A stretch of 64,000 nt of DNA, taken from contig NZ_LT629693.1 in NCBI RefSeq assembly GCF_900099825.1, positions 5,963,001-6,027,000 of the forward strand, in the 5' to 3' direction. The stretch is from Bradyrhizobium ottawaense. GTDB lineage: Bacteria > Pseudomonadota > Alphaproteobacteria > Rhizobiales > Xanthobacteraceae. A model generated the notes under the pieces. It did not search any database, was not told the DNA's origin, and saw only the letters and a list, made by a program, of their open reading frames with translations. Below, piece after piece: positions 35,573 to 46,034 of this stretch (its first letter is position 1; every line of letters begins with the position of its first letter). The position numbers were made by a program, and so were the translations under genes.

Positions 35573-36033
35573 GATTTTGGTGCAAAAGTCGGTTGAGAGA
35601 GGCCGCGAAGCGTGATTCCGTTGTGTTGAGGCGATTCTCGGTGAGGTCGATCCATGATGGGCCGTCTGAAGAGTGACCAAGGTCAACTGTTCTACGAGTT
35701 TCATCTTGGCGACGCTGTTCCTGAAGATCAGTCGCGGCGCGAGCGCAAAAAGATTGAGATGCGGTTCGCACACTTGAAGCGCATCCTGCGGCTCGATCGG
35801 CTTCGACTGCGCGGCCCACGAGGCGCCCAAGATGAGTTTGTTCTGACCGCCATCGCCCAGAACCTGAGGCGGCTTGCGTCGCTGGCTGCGCGACCACCAC
35901 CCGCTCATGCCCTGTGTATTGCGTAGCGTAGGAGTGGCGTAGCGAGCGTCAGGGCCGGCGGATCAAAGCCGGTCGGCCTCAGCGAATGGCCTAACGACAT
36001 CCATCAGTTACAGCCGACTTTTGCAACAAAATC
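35573..36033 (+). mobile_element. Internally deleted IS1182-family element (461 bp)
   Basis: Ends GATTTTGGTGCAAAAGTCGG and CCGACTTTTGCAACAAAATC are near-perfect inverted repeats, flanked by GGCA on both sides (35569-35572, 36034-36037). The residual frame 35654-35926 joins the N-terminus of an IS1182 transposase (MMGRLKSDQGQLFYEFHLGD) directly to its last 60 residues (RRERKKIEMRFAHLKRILRL), so the catalytic middle is gone. Confidence 0.8.
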
Positions 36034-36122
36034 GGCACAAAGCTGACGTAACCGCCCCTTTGGTGAAGGTCCGTTGTTGAGTGAAGAGCAGACATCAAAG
36101 ATTTGCTGCTTGAGGTTTACTT
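36034..36122. repeat. Right half of the recurrent repeat (palindrome family)
   Basis: GGCACAAAGCTGACGTAACC then GGTCCGTTGTTGAGTGAAGA and GCAGACATCAAAG. The same string occurs at 41642-41690 and 41911-41935, where a MITE interrupts it. Confidence 0.65.
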
Positions 36123-36253
36123 CAACCGGAACTACGCGCGTCGTCAGACCTTCGGGGTGGGGGGTGGTCAATTCTCTGGCGCGAAGAGAATGCGGACCGG
36201 TGGTCCTCCTTCATACGCAAAAAATTCGGTATCAATCCGAAAAGCCCACCTTG
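36123..36253. repeat. Dispersed intergenic repeat, copy c
   Basis: TTCAACCGGAACTACGCGCG, the shared core and an end at CGAAAAGCCCACCTTG. It directly continues the preceding palindrome repeat, showing that the two form one longer unit. Confidence 0.75.
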
Positions 36254-36461
36254 GGACGACGTCCGATACACGTCGTTTTTTGGGAGAAAAGCGGACACCG
36301 CATTTTAAGCGCGTCAAGTCCGTTCATCCAAACCGGACATGGGCTGTTGCTCGTTTGGCCCGCACTGACGGTAACGTTCTTCACGGTAATCTGAGACTCG
36401 TCACAGGTCCTTAGTGCTAGTCTGCGTAGAGGCAGGTTCTGCGTCTGTGCGGTCCAAGAGC

Positions 36462-37985
36462 ATGCCAGACAAACTAAAAAAGCTGTGCATCTTCACCGAG
36501 AGCGGCCCGCTGATTGCGCTAGCCATCGCGGCGGTGATGGTGCTCGGCATGGTCGGACCCACCTCGGCGCAGTTCTTCAATTTCGGCGGATTTCAGCAGC
36601 GGCCGCAGCCACAACGCGGTGGCGGCGGGTTCGGTGGCGGCTGGTTTGGTAATGACACGTTTGCGCCGTTCCAGCAGCACGCGCCCCAGCCTCGTTTGGA
36701 TCGGCGGCAAACACGATCGCCCGTGCGCGAGGATTATTCAAAAGCGCCGCCGCCCGAGAAACGCGACACCGTACCGGAGCGCCACATTCTTGTGCTCGGT
36801 GACGCCATGGCGGACTGGCTCGCCTATGGTCTTGAAGACGCCTATGCCGAACAGCCCGACATGGGCGTGATCCGCAGACCCAAGACCGTCTCCGGCCTGA
36901 TCAAATATCAACCGAAGGGCGATCCGGCCGATTGGGCCGCCGCCGCCAAAGGCATTCTCGCCACCGAAAAAGCGGACGCCATTGTCGTCATGCTCGGGCT
37001 CGACGACCGTGTCGCGATCCGCGAGCCGGCGACCGATAAATCCGACAATAAATCGCCGGACATGAAGAGCGACAAGAAGGACGCCAAGGCCAAACCTGAT
37101 GGCAAGCCTTCAAGCGCAAAACTCGCCGCGAAGCCCGATGGCGCAACCAAGGCGACGGATTACGAATTGTCGCCGGACGATGCCGCCGACAACAGTGATG
37201 CGCCGCCGGTCATAGTACCGGAGAAAAGGGCGCGCTCGCCGAACGGCCTCTATGAGTTTCGCGAGGAACCCTGGGTCGAGCTCTACAAAAAAAAGATCGA
37301 AGAGATGATCGGCGTGCTTAAGTCCAAGGGTGTGCCGGTGCTATGGGTCGGTCTGCCGGCGGTATATGGCCCCAAGGCGACCGCCGACACGCTGTTCCTG
37401 GATTCGCTCTATCGCGATGTGGCCGGCAAGGCCGGCATCGGATATGTCGATGTCTGGGACGGCTTTGTCGACGAGGCCGGCCGCTTCTTGCAGAGGGGCC
37501 CGGACTTCGAAGGTCAGATCCGACAGCTACGCTCTTCCGATGGCGTGTATTTCACCAAGGCTGGCGCGCGCAAGCTCGCGCACTATGTCGAGCGCGAAAT
37601 CACGCGCCTGCTCGCCGCGCGTTCGGCGCCGATCACACTGCCAACTGAGCCTGCGACGCCCGATGCCAACGCCGTGCCCGGTCAGCCCGCGCCGCGGCCT
37701 CTCGCAGGGCCAATCCTGCCGTTGGTCGCCTCCTCGGTCGGCACCGATCGATTGCTCGGGGGGCCGGGAACGCGACCGGCCGCGGTCGATGCGCTCGCCG
37801 CACGTACGCTGCTCAAGGGTGAAGCGCTGACGCCGCCCCCCGGCCGCGCCGACGATTTTGCGTGGCCGCGCCGCGAAGTCGGACGCGAAGAGGCCAAGGG
37901 TGAGACGCCAGTGGCATCGACATCGCTCGATGCCAACGCCCGGGCGCCGGCGGCATCGCTAATGTCGAAAAAGCATCGCCGCTAG
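36462..37985 (+). CDS. SGNH-hydrolase-like DUF459 protein
   Basis: 507 residues from ATG 36462. An N-terminal signal-anchor (SGPLIALAIAAVMVLGMVG) ends near PTSAQ, followed by a Gly/Gln-rich segment. The SGNH-like domain (~residues 105-395) has ERHILVLGDAMADWLAYGLE (block I; Asp-Ala in place of GDS), AIVVMLGLDDR (block III), VPVLWVGLPAVYGPKATADT and YVDVWDGFVDEAGRF. The lysine/aspartate-rich insert near residues 190-250 is low complexity. DUF459 proteins are periplasmic or cell-envelope hydrolase-like proteins, often near cell-wall genes. The altered nucleophile block makes activity uncertain. Confidence 0.85.
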   Translation: MPDKLKKLCIFTESGPLIALAIAAVMVLGMVGPTSAQFFNFGGFQQRPQPQRGGGGFGGGWFGNDTFAPFQQHAPQPRLDRRQTRSPVREDYSKAPPPEKRDTVPERHILVLGDAMADWLAYGLEDAYAEQPDMGVIRRPKTVSGLIKYQPKGDPADWAAAAKGILATEKADAIVVMLGLDDRVAIREPATDKSDNKSPDMKSDKKDAKAKPDGKPSSAKLAAKPDGATKATDYELSPDDAADNSDAPPVIVPEKRARSPNGLYEFREEPWVELYKKKIEEMIGVLKSKGVPVLWVGLPAVYGPKATADTLFLDSLYRDVAGKAGIGYVDVWDGFVDEAGRFLQRGPDFEGQIRQLRSSDGVYFTKAGARKLAHYVEREITRLLAARSAPITLPTEPATPDANAVPGQPAPRPLAGPILPLVASSVGTDRLLGGPGTRPAAVDALAARTLLKGEALTPPPGRADDFAWPRREVGREEAKGETPVASTSLDANARAPAASLMSKKHRR

Positions 37986-38348
37986 AGTTAAGGATTATCT
38001 TTTGACGGTTTCCTCCACTGTATCCACCGATCAGGTGATATTATCGTCGCCAGCGCGCCCCCCGCAAAAAAGGACGGCAGCATGTCATGGAATTGACGGG
38101 ACTTGGTTGTCTTGACATTCTTGGTGCTCCTGTTCGGCCTTGGTGCTCCTGTTCGGCGCCGCAATGATAGCGAACGTGAGTGACGGACCCGATGTACGTC
38201 CGGTGCCGCGAGCAGGTCGGCACCTTCCTTGCGTGAACTTGATGTAAGTAAGCCGGTAAGGACCGTTGCACTGCCTTTGCCTCATCCCATGGCGCGCATC
38301 AAGCACCTGCACAGGTGGATCTCGTTTCCACACCCGAGGAGCAACAAC
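37986..38348. other. Intergenic segment, no gene supported
   Basis: It contains a short tandem-like duplication (GGTGCTCCTGTTCGGC twice near 38125-38155). No coding frame is convincing. Confidence 0.4.
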
Positions 38349-38528
38349 ATGAAGCAACACATCCCGGAGGAATTTTCCACCAGGTTGATCGACTGGGGTC
38401 CCTTCGTGACCATGGGCAACACGATGCCGCCGCGAGATCCCGATGAGGACGAAGAGGACGAAGAGGACGAAGAGGAAGATGACAACGCCGACGAACCGTC
38501 GGTCGTGCGGGAGCCGGACGAAGACTAG
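38349..38528 (+). CDS. Small very acidic protein
   Basis: 59 residues from ATG 38349 with GAGGAG upstream. It starts MKQHIPEEFSTRLIDWGPFV; the C-terminal half is an Asp/Glu run encoded by GAGGACGAA repeats and ends SVVREPDED. Similar short acidic proteins with a PPRDP segment occur in bradyrhizobia to my knowledge. The role is unknown; the acidic run could bind cations or basic partners. Confidence 0.6.
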   Translation: MKQHIPEEFSTRLIDWGPFVTMGNTMPPRDPDEDEEDEEDEEEDDNADEPSVVREPDED

Positions 38529-38566
38529 ACTAGCCTGTAGTTGGCAGTCGGCGTATAGTATCTCCC

Positions 38567-38893
38567 ATGTGTTGGGACGCGAAAGACGTTGCGCTGCTCA
38601 AAAAATTCTGGGCCGGAGGACAGAGCGCCTCGCAGATCGCGCGCCGTCTCGGGTGTAGCCGGAACGCGGTCTGCGGCAGGCTAACTCGTTTGGGCCTGAA
38701 GCGTGGTCACAAGCCGCCAACAGCAAAACCCAAGATAAGGCCGGTCCCGAAGCGAAGGCCGGCGTTGTTGGCCGCCTGTGCCCGCCCGGTGGCAAAGAAG
38801 GTGTCGCGGAAGACAATAGGGAGGCAGCCGAAGAAGTTCAGCAAGCGCCAGCTTTACGCCATGCTAGCTGACGCGGTCAGGAACACGGGCTAG
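38567..38893 (+). CDS. GcrA-like cell-cycle regulator, short form
   Basis: 108 residues. The N-terminal GcrA DNA-binding motif is clear: MCWDAKDVALLKKFWAGGQ, then SASQIARRLGCSRNAVCGRL and TRLGLKRG. The remainder is a Lys/Arg/Pro-rich tail ending YAMLADAVRNTG. Classical GcrA (a sigma-70 cofactor recognising methylated GANTC promoters) is longer and has a conserved C-terminal domain that binds sigma, which is not obvious here. This is more likely an accessory paralogue than the housekeeping gene. Confidence 0.8.
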   Translation: MCWDAKDVALLKKFWAGGQSASQIARRLGCSRNAVCGRLTRLGLKRGHKPPTAKPKIRPVPKRRPALLAACARPVAKKVSRKTIGRQPKKFSKRQLYAMLADAVRNTG

Positions 38894-39426
38894 CCCGCTC
38901 ACCCCGACATCGTTGCCGCGCTGCCTCCCACCTCGTTCAGTTCGAACGGCTTCCTTATTGCCCGCAATCCCCGACGCACCTGAACGCGCCAGGGCGGTAA
39001 TCCGAGACTCAGCAGTGACTGAACGATATCGTTCAGCGTCGTACAGCTGATTGCGTGCCGCTTCACTTCCGAGTTTGTGAAGGTTTGCGGATGGCGGCCC
39101 CATGATGGTGGCGCGGCGGGCAGGGTGGGGCCGGCGTACGCAAACCTCCAATGGAGGAAACCGCGGAAGGTGTGGAGGCGAGGTCTTGCGTCAGGCGCTA
39201 TGGGGATTTCGACGCTGGCGGTCTGTTGCCGAGGTGCGTTGAAGGCTTGTTTGGGAAGCGATTGAGGGGGCGACGAACGCGGTCGGCCGATTGCGATAGG
39301 CAGAATCGGCGTCGCGCAGCGGACGACGGCTATCGAGAGCGACGCGAGGGCAAGCATGATCATTGCCAGCCAAGAGCCGGCGAAGCAGCAGGGCCGCGAT
39401 GGGGTGTGGCCGCGAATCTGATCTGA

Positions 39427-40637
39427 TCATGATGTGTCGATCCTGATCACGATTGGAGATGCCGCCGGCCGGTAACGCGGCGAGGCGCCGCGCTGGAACC
39501 TCTCGATGACGATCATGCGACCGCCGCAGCACGGACACGGGTTCGGCTTGGGTTCGGTGGCCTCGGGGCAGCTGGTATCGCCAGCCTCGGGCTGTGCCGC
39601 CGTCACGTCGAGCATGCGGCGCGCTTGAACGATGTTGTCGGCGCGGGTTCCGCTGGCAAGCAGGCCGTAGTGGCGAATGCGGTGGAATCCTTGCGGCAGG
39701 ACGTGGATCAGGAATCTGCGGATGAACTCGACGGTGGCGAGTGTCATGACCTTCCGGCGATCACGACCTTCAGCGCGATAGTCCTTCCATCGGAAGGTTA
39801 CGCCGTTGCGGTCGCAGGCAATCAGCCTGCTGTTGGCGATGGCGACGCGGTGGGTATAGCGCGACAGATAGGCCAGCACGGCCTGTGGGCCGCCGAACGG
39901 ACGCTTGGCATAGACCACCCATTTGGCTTGGCGCAGCGGAGCCAGATGACCCGCGAACGCCTGTGGGTCGGCGAGAGCGGCGTGAGCGCCGAAGAACTGG
40001 AGACGACCGGCCTCGTGTGCGGCGAGGAGCTTCTCCAGAAATAGCCGGCGGACAGTCGCGAGAGCACACGCACCGGGAGGAAGAAGCCGGGGCGGCACGT
40101 CACCCAGCGCTCGCCGTCGAGCGAGATGCCGCCGCCCGGCACGATCATGTGCACGTGCGGATGATGGGTCATGGCGGAGCCCCAGGTATGGAGGACCGAG
40201 GTGATGCCGACGCGGGCGCCGAGGTGCTTGGGGTCGGCGGCGATGGTGCTCAGGGTCTCGGCCGAGGTCTTGAACAGGAGGTCGTAGACGACCGCCTTGT
40301 TGTGATAGGCGATGTCGGCGACGGCCGCTGGCAGCGTAAATACGACATGATAGTACGGCACCGGCAGCAGATCGGCTTCGCGCGCGGCCAGCCATTCCTT
40401 TGCCGCCGCGCCCTGGCACTTCGGGCAATGCCGATTGCGGCAACTATTGTATGAGATCTGGCTGTAGGCGCACTCCTCACAGAGCGCGACATGGCCGCCG
40501 AGGGCTGCCGTGCGGCAGCTCTCGATCGCCGACATCACCTTCAATTGGCCCAGGCTGACATGGCCGGCATTGGCCCGGCGCCATGCCGGGCCGTGGCCGC
40601 GGAAGATATCCGCGACCTCCAGCGATGGACGCGACAC
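39427..40637 (-). pseudogene. IS91-family transposase, copy B, frameshifted
   Basis: Same protein as 17855-19066, but copy B reads GCCGGCGGACAGTCGCG where copy A has GCCGGCGGAACAGTCGCG (near 40050). The frame from 40637 therefore leaves the transposase after LPVRVLSRL and stops at 39822, and the C-terminal half is in another frame to 39427. The HUH residues are upstream of the break and the Tyr motif is downstream, so the protein is inactive. It could still be mobilised by copy A. Confidence 0.85.
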
Positions 40638-40649
40638 GAGGAGCCCGCG

Positions 40650-41518
40650 TCAGGTCGGCGGCTCGGCCTGTGTCAGCGTGATGCGGTCGAGCGGGCTCAT
40701 GACTTGCTGGATCGTCTTTGTGGCGACGCGGGTATAGAGCGCCGTGGTGTCGAGCTTGGCATGGCCGAGCAGGACCTGGATCACCCGGATATCGATGTTC
40801 TGCTCGAGCAAGTGAGTGGCGAAGCTGTGCCGCAAGGTATGGAGCGATACGCGCTTGTCGATCTCGGCTCTATCGGCGGCGGCATGGCATGCGCGGTTGA
40901 GTTGGCGCATCGTCAGTGGGTTCAGCCGGTTCTGTCCCGGAAACAGCCAGCCTTGTGGCCGCGCCAGCTTCCACCAGGCCCGCAGCAGAGCGAGCAGATG
41001 CGGGGACAGCATGACATAGCGATCCTTGCGGCCTTTGCCTTGCTCGACCCGGATCACCATGCGCTGGCTGTCGATGTCGGATACCTTCAGTGCCACCACT
41101 TCAGAGCACGTAATCCTGCTCCGTAAGCCACGCTCAACGCCGTCTTGTATTTGAGCGATGGTGCCGCATCGAGCAGGCGCGCCACTTCCTCCGGACTCAG
41201 CACCACCGGCAGCTTGCTGGGTTCATGGACGAATGCCGTGCGCTCCACGATATCCGGCCGCCCGAGCGTGACCTTGAAGAAAAACCGCAGCGTCGAGATG
41301 GTCTGGTTGAGAGTAGGAACACCGGCGCCGCTCCCCGCCAAATGGAGTTGGTAGCGACGGAGGTCTTCGAAGTTCGCCGTATCGGGCGAGCGGCCGAGAT
41401 AGGCGGCGAAGTTCTTGACCCTTTGAAGGTAGTCATGTTGGGTCTTCGGCGCGAACTTCCGGATCGTCATATCTTCGATCATGCGCCGGCGTAACGGGCT
41501 CATTGCCTGGTCGGTCAT
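40650..41518 (-). pseudogene. Tyrosine recombinase of IS91 copy B, frameshifted
   Basis: Carries the same missing-base lesion at GLRALKWWH (frames 41087-41518 and 40650-41099) as copy A. The shared lesion shows that the frameshift was present before the element duplicated, or that it is recoded. Confidence 0.8.
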
Positions 41519-41691
41519 GGGGAGGCTCCTGTCTGGAGTGAGGGTTGCAACTCCTCATCTTCAGACAGGACGCGCCTCTTATCTCTCCCCACCCCGCGCG
41601 GTTGGCTGCGGAGCGCTACCGCGCGAGCGGTTTAGTCCTTTGGCACAAAGCTGACGTAACCGCCCCTTTGGTGAATGTCCGCTGTTGAGGC

Positions 41692-41910
41692 GATATTGTT
41701 GCAAAAGTCTTTTTGGAGTGCCGAACGAAAATTCTTAGAGCTGCTGATGCGTTTTCCGCGCGGCGACCTAAGGGGCCATATCGTTTCATCCAAAATCGAT
41801 CACGGACCTCCGCTGTGGCGTTGAAAAGCGGCGCAGCAGCAGAGAAGTCCAAAAACCAACTTTCGCGAGATTTTCAGGGTCGTTCGATTTTCGACTTTTG
41901 CAACAATATC
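41692..41910. mobile_element. 219-bp MITE, copy 2
   Basis: Perfect 18-bp terminal inverted repeats GATATTGTTGCAAAAGTC / GACTTTTGCAACAATATC, flanked by GAGGC on both sides (41687-41691, 41911-41915). It interrupts a repeat that is uninterrupted at 36061-36110, which defines the empty site. Confidence 0.88.
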
Positions 41911-41950
41911 GAGGCAAGAGCAGACATCAAAGATTTGCTTTTGACGTCGA

Positions 41951-42086
41951 CTTCAACCGGAACTAGGCGCGTCGTCAGACCTTCGGGGTGGGGGGTGGTC
42001 AATTCTCTGGCGCGAAGAGGATGCGGACCGGTGGTCCTGGTTCATACGCAAAATTTTCAGTTTTTTAAAACAGAAAACCCACTTCT
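41951..42086. repeat. Dispersed intergenic repeat, copy d
   Basis: CTTCAACCGGAACTAGGCGC with the shared core; the end AAAACCCACTTC is slightly diverged. It follows the MITE-split palindrome repeat. Confidence 0.75.
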
Positions 42087-42202
42087 ATGGTTGAAAGCTA
42101 CAAGACGACCTATGGGCACAAGGCTGACATAACCGTGGTCTTGATGTCCGTTGTTGAGGGAAGAGGCGCGCATATTGAGGCGTTGCCCCATTTGCGAACC
42201 GA

Positions 42203-44985
42203 CTAGCACATCCCCGCAGACTTCGCGCCAGATCCGTCTTGCCTCGACTGGCGCCCCATGCTTCGCCAGAGATCGATGATGTACGTTCGGGCCTCCGCTA
42301 GGTCAAACCGAGATCCGCGCGCCGCCGCCAACTCAAATGAACCGTCGCCCAATCTGTCTTTAGCTTTATGGACGGCGTTTCGGGCCGATCTGTCTAGTCT
42401 TAACGGCGAAGCCATAAGGGCACCTGCCAATACAGCAACGTCTTCATCTGCTCCGAGCTGAACCAGCGGCGAGAGCAGGGACCGGATCGTTGACCAGTTG
42501 TAGAAGGTTGCCCCGTGCTTCGGAAGATCAATCAGCAAGCGAACATGAATAGCCAAGGCTTCGGTCGGCTCGGCCTGCGCCGCTTGAAGATCAGCAATCA
42601 GGTGCTTGATCCGGTGGGTGCCCAGATGATTGCCCCCCATGTTCGCCCATTCCACGGATGTCTGGTACTCATCGATCGCTTTGTTGGGGTCCTTGAAGCT
42701 TTCTACGCCGCCTCGGGCATAATGAATGTACCCCATCAGGGTGGGCTGCATGGCCGTCTGCCCAATTTGGGTGACTTCGCTGACCAGTTCGGCGGCGCCA
42801 TCGAGATCTCCAGCCCGCGCCTTCACGAAAGCCGCCATGCATAGGGACATGATCTCACAGGTGGTGTTACTCGCGCTTCGTGCCTGTTCGACCGCCGTCA
42901 TGTGGTGCTCGATGCACCGGGTCGTGTCCCCGGACCACTGGGCCATCTGACCGGCAACACCGGAAAGCCAGCCTTGGCTCGATCGGAACCCGGCGGCTTC
43001 GATCTGGAAGCCCCGTTCGATGAAAGCGGCGGCCTTCTTCCGATTTCCCTCATCGTGGAAAACGTGGCCGGCAGCCCCGGCAAGGAGGATGGGTGCCTGT
43101 TCGAGCTCATCGGCGCCCGGCCTGGCCATGATCCGCTCGTACCACTTACCGGTTTCCACTCCGCGATGTGAGTAGTTGAACAGGAACAGAGGGGCCGCCA
43201 AGTCCGCTGCCAGTTTCAGATCGCGCGTTAAGGCCCGCTCGAAGGCTGCGCGGAGATTAGACAACTCATCGTAAATCGCGATGACGGCGCTGGCTTCTTT
43301 GGCGCTTGCGATTTGTCGGCTGAGCTTCCGGCATCGGGCCGCATAGACCTCGGCATGCCGGGTTTCCACGGTCTGCAGCAAACCTGCCTCGTCGAGCTTC
43401 TCCCGCCCGAAGGCTTGCACGGTTTGGAGCATTCTAAAAAGCTGATGGCCGCCCACGTCCCGCGCCAGGAGCGAGGATTCGACCAGTTCGTCGATCCCGC
43501 TGAGCACGTCGGATTCGTTGGGCATGTCCCCGGCACAGACAGCCAAAGCCTGTTCTTCGTGGAAGGAACCGGAGAACACGGAGAGCCGCTGCAGAACCTG
43601 GCGGCTGTTCGGGTCGAGTAGGTCGTACGACCATTCGAGCGTCTGCCGAAGCGTTTGCTGGCGGCCGGCGCGGCGCCGAAAGATACTCGAGTGAAGATCA
43701 AGAGGTTTTGCTACCCCGTCCTCAATGCTCTCCAATGTAAGGCGGCGCAGATGACCGGCCGCAATCTCGATGGCGAGGGGAATGTATTCGAGATTCGCGC
43801 AAATCCTCTGGATGAGGGCGAGATCGTCCGGGGTCGGCTGAAACCGCCGGTCGACTAGTCGGCTCCGCTCCACGAACAGGCGAACGGCCGCTGACTTCCC
43901 GGGGCCGTCCCGCAGGAATCCAGGGAGGAGACCTGGTAGAGGGCCTCGCCCTCTACTCCAAGCGTGCGCCGGCTCGTGTTGATCAGGAACAGCTCGCCAC
44001 AGGTCGAACCCAGCTCGGTGACCGCGTCGCAGATCGGGTCGAGCACATGCTCGCAATTATCCATCAGCAGGATCGCCCGGGCGTCGTGCAGACGCTCGAG
44101 GACCTGGATTCGCCGCTCTACGCCGGGGAGTGGCGGAATCAGCAGGGACTCTGCTATGGCGGGCCAGACCTCGCTGCCCCGCTCAAGCGCCGACAGATCA
44201 ACAAGCCATGCGCCATCGGGGAAGGAGGATTCCAGAAACCGGGCGAACTCTATGGCCAGCCGCGTCTTACCGATTCCGCCAGGACCAACAAGGGTTATCA
44301 ACCTCGACTCGTGGGCCATTCGGCCAAGATCGTCCAGCTCCCGCTCGCGGCCGAGGAACGAGCTCAGATTTGCAGGCAGATTGCCTCCGGCGGTCTCCCG
44401 CTTGCCGCCGATCGGCGGGAAGGCGCTCGGCAGGTCCAATGTGCAGACCTGGTAGACGCGGATCGGTTCGATGCCCTTGAAGTGGTGTTCGCCCAGGTCG
44501 GAAAGTTCGAACGGCGTCTGAACACGGTCGATCGCCAGCCGCTCCGCCGTGACGTCCGAAAGCAGGATTTGATCAGCGTTGGCGGCGCTCTGCAACCGCG
44601 TGGCCGTTGGCAGGGCAGGGCCGAAGAAGTCGCTTCCCCGCGCCCGCGTCAGGCCCGTGTGGATGCCAAACCGTATCTGAAGCCGCCCGGTGGGACCCCA
44701 GGCGGCGCCGCGCATCTCGCGTTGCGCGTCGATCGCCGCCAGCACCGCGTCCCGCGGCCGCTCGAAGATCGCTAACACACCGTCCCCTGTGTGCCTGAAC
44801 GGATCGCCGGAACGGCGGCGGATGGCCGCGTGGAGGATCTGGTCGTGCAGATCCATGGCGGCCATCATATCGTTGGGATAGCGGCGGAGCAGGGCGGTGC
44901 TGCTCACGACATCGGTTGTGAGAATCGTGCTTTCCCGGCTGCACGCCGACGATTCAGTCCTGACCATGGATGGGTATTCAGCCAA
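42203..44985 (-). pseudogene. Adenylate cyclase-ATPase-TPR regulator, frameshifted
   Basis: The N-terminal frame (43855-44985) has a class III cyclase domain (TILTTDVVSSTALLRRYPND, FRHTGDGVLAIFERP, IRFGIHTGLT) and the start of an NTPase (LITLVGPGGIGKTRLAIEFA with Walker A, ILLMDNCEHVLD with Walker B, LFLINTSRRTLG). After VSSLD the sequence needs a shift near 43900 to continue DGPGKSAAVRLFVERSR, then IPLAIEIAAGHLRRLTLESI, LEWSYDLLDPNSRQVLQRLS and a long TPR-like C-terminus to 42203. Intact members (~925 residues) sense signals through the TPR part. Disruption by one indel is a real pseudogene or a read error. Confidence 0.82.
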
Positions 44986-45659
44986 GAAAATGCGCTCTGC
45001 TCTTTCCCCGTCCTCAGGCCGAGGCCATCGGCACGGCCCCTAACCTGGGTCGTAGGTTCAAGTTAAGAAAACGGCCGGCCCCCGCACAAGGCGGTCAGAG
45101 GCATCGAAGTTCTACGTCAGATCACATCGCTCCGCAATCTCGAGGCTGTTTCCCGGCCTAGCTCCGACTACAACCGCGCTCACTCGGCCGCCCGGCCTCA
45201 TGCCGCGCGAATCCTGAAGATGGCAATAGTGCGCGTTGGCGGTAGGAGTGTGATTGGAGCCGATTGGCGTTGTTGCCGACTTTCGAGATTGGCACAAAAC
45301 GGGCGCATGACTTGATGCGCTTGACGTCAGCTTACGGCACGAAAGCAGACGCCCTTGGCAAGCTTTCGTTGCAGCATGTTCCGGATGCACGCTCTCCATG
45401 TCCGTTGCTGAGATGACAGACGTTGCCAACGCTAACGCCAGATCGCCCGCTGCCATTTACAAAATGGTCATCCGCTTAGGCGCCCCCTTGAGGCCTGTAA
45501 GAACTGGGGCCGAAGGCGACGGGGAAATAATGCCGCATCGCGTGTCTGGAATTCCGCACCGCGGACTGCATCGAGAACTAAAACTCAATTTAGTGGTGTT
45601 GGCAGATTGCGAACCTACATCACCTTCAAGCATTCGGCGTTCTAGTGAAACCCCCCACT
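44986..45659. other. Intergenic segment, no gene supported
   Basis: It contains a palindrome-family relic at about 45398-45430 (CATGTCCGTTGCTGAGATGA) and a GGCACAAAACGGGCGCATG string near 45293. Open frames are short and lack protein-like composition. Confidence 0.4.
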
Positions 45660-45860
45660 ATGGATTGTCACCACTCCAAGCTCAACGGTACTGTGTTTGG
45701 CACGCATGATTGGCCTGACTCTCTACGGGGCCAAGCGGCCATGTATCGGAAACTTGCCGAACAGACCGACGATCCTTTCGTGAAGAACGAGCTGCTTGAG
45801 TTGGCGTCGGTCTGCGACGAGGTCGCCAATAACATCGAAGACCATCTGACAGGCGGGTAA
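45660..45860 (+). CDS. Small conserved helical protein
   Basis: 66 residues from ATG 45660 (a GTG five codons upstream is also possible). The core SLRGQAAMYRKLAEQTDDPF and KNELLELASVCDEVANNIED forms two amphipathic helices. As far as I know, short proteins of this pattern are frequent in Bradyrhizobium. The function is unknown. Confidence 0.6.
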   Translation: MDCHHSKLNGTVFGTHDWPDSLRGQAAMYRKLAEQTDDPFVKNELLELASVCDEVANNIEDHLTGG

Positions 45861-46034
45861 AGCAGACAATGCGTTGCGAGCAGCGAGATCTGATTTGACC
45901 CGAAGCCCCTGTGACCAGAAGCGAGTGCAGGAGCTTCCATGCCGATACAGGTCCGGTAGGATCGGTGCGATTCCCACGGGCTCGAGAATTGGAGTATGGT
46001 GTCCCGTACCGAGCTCTTGGTCTCTGAAAGCGCC

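Larger units (their letters stand above)
39065..41635 (-). mobile_element. IS91-type element, copy B (2571 bp)
   Basis: Nearly identical to 17493-20064, in the same orientation 21.57 kb away. It differs by a few substitutions and a 1-bp deletion in the transposase. Direct repeats of this size allow homologous deletion of the intervening 21.6 kb. Confidence 0.88.

Noticed and set aside
38567..38893. Calling this the housekeeping gcrA
   Set aside because: It is shorter, lacks an evident sigma-binding C-terminal domain and sits among mobile elements, so it was named only GcrA-like.
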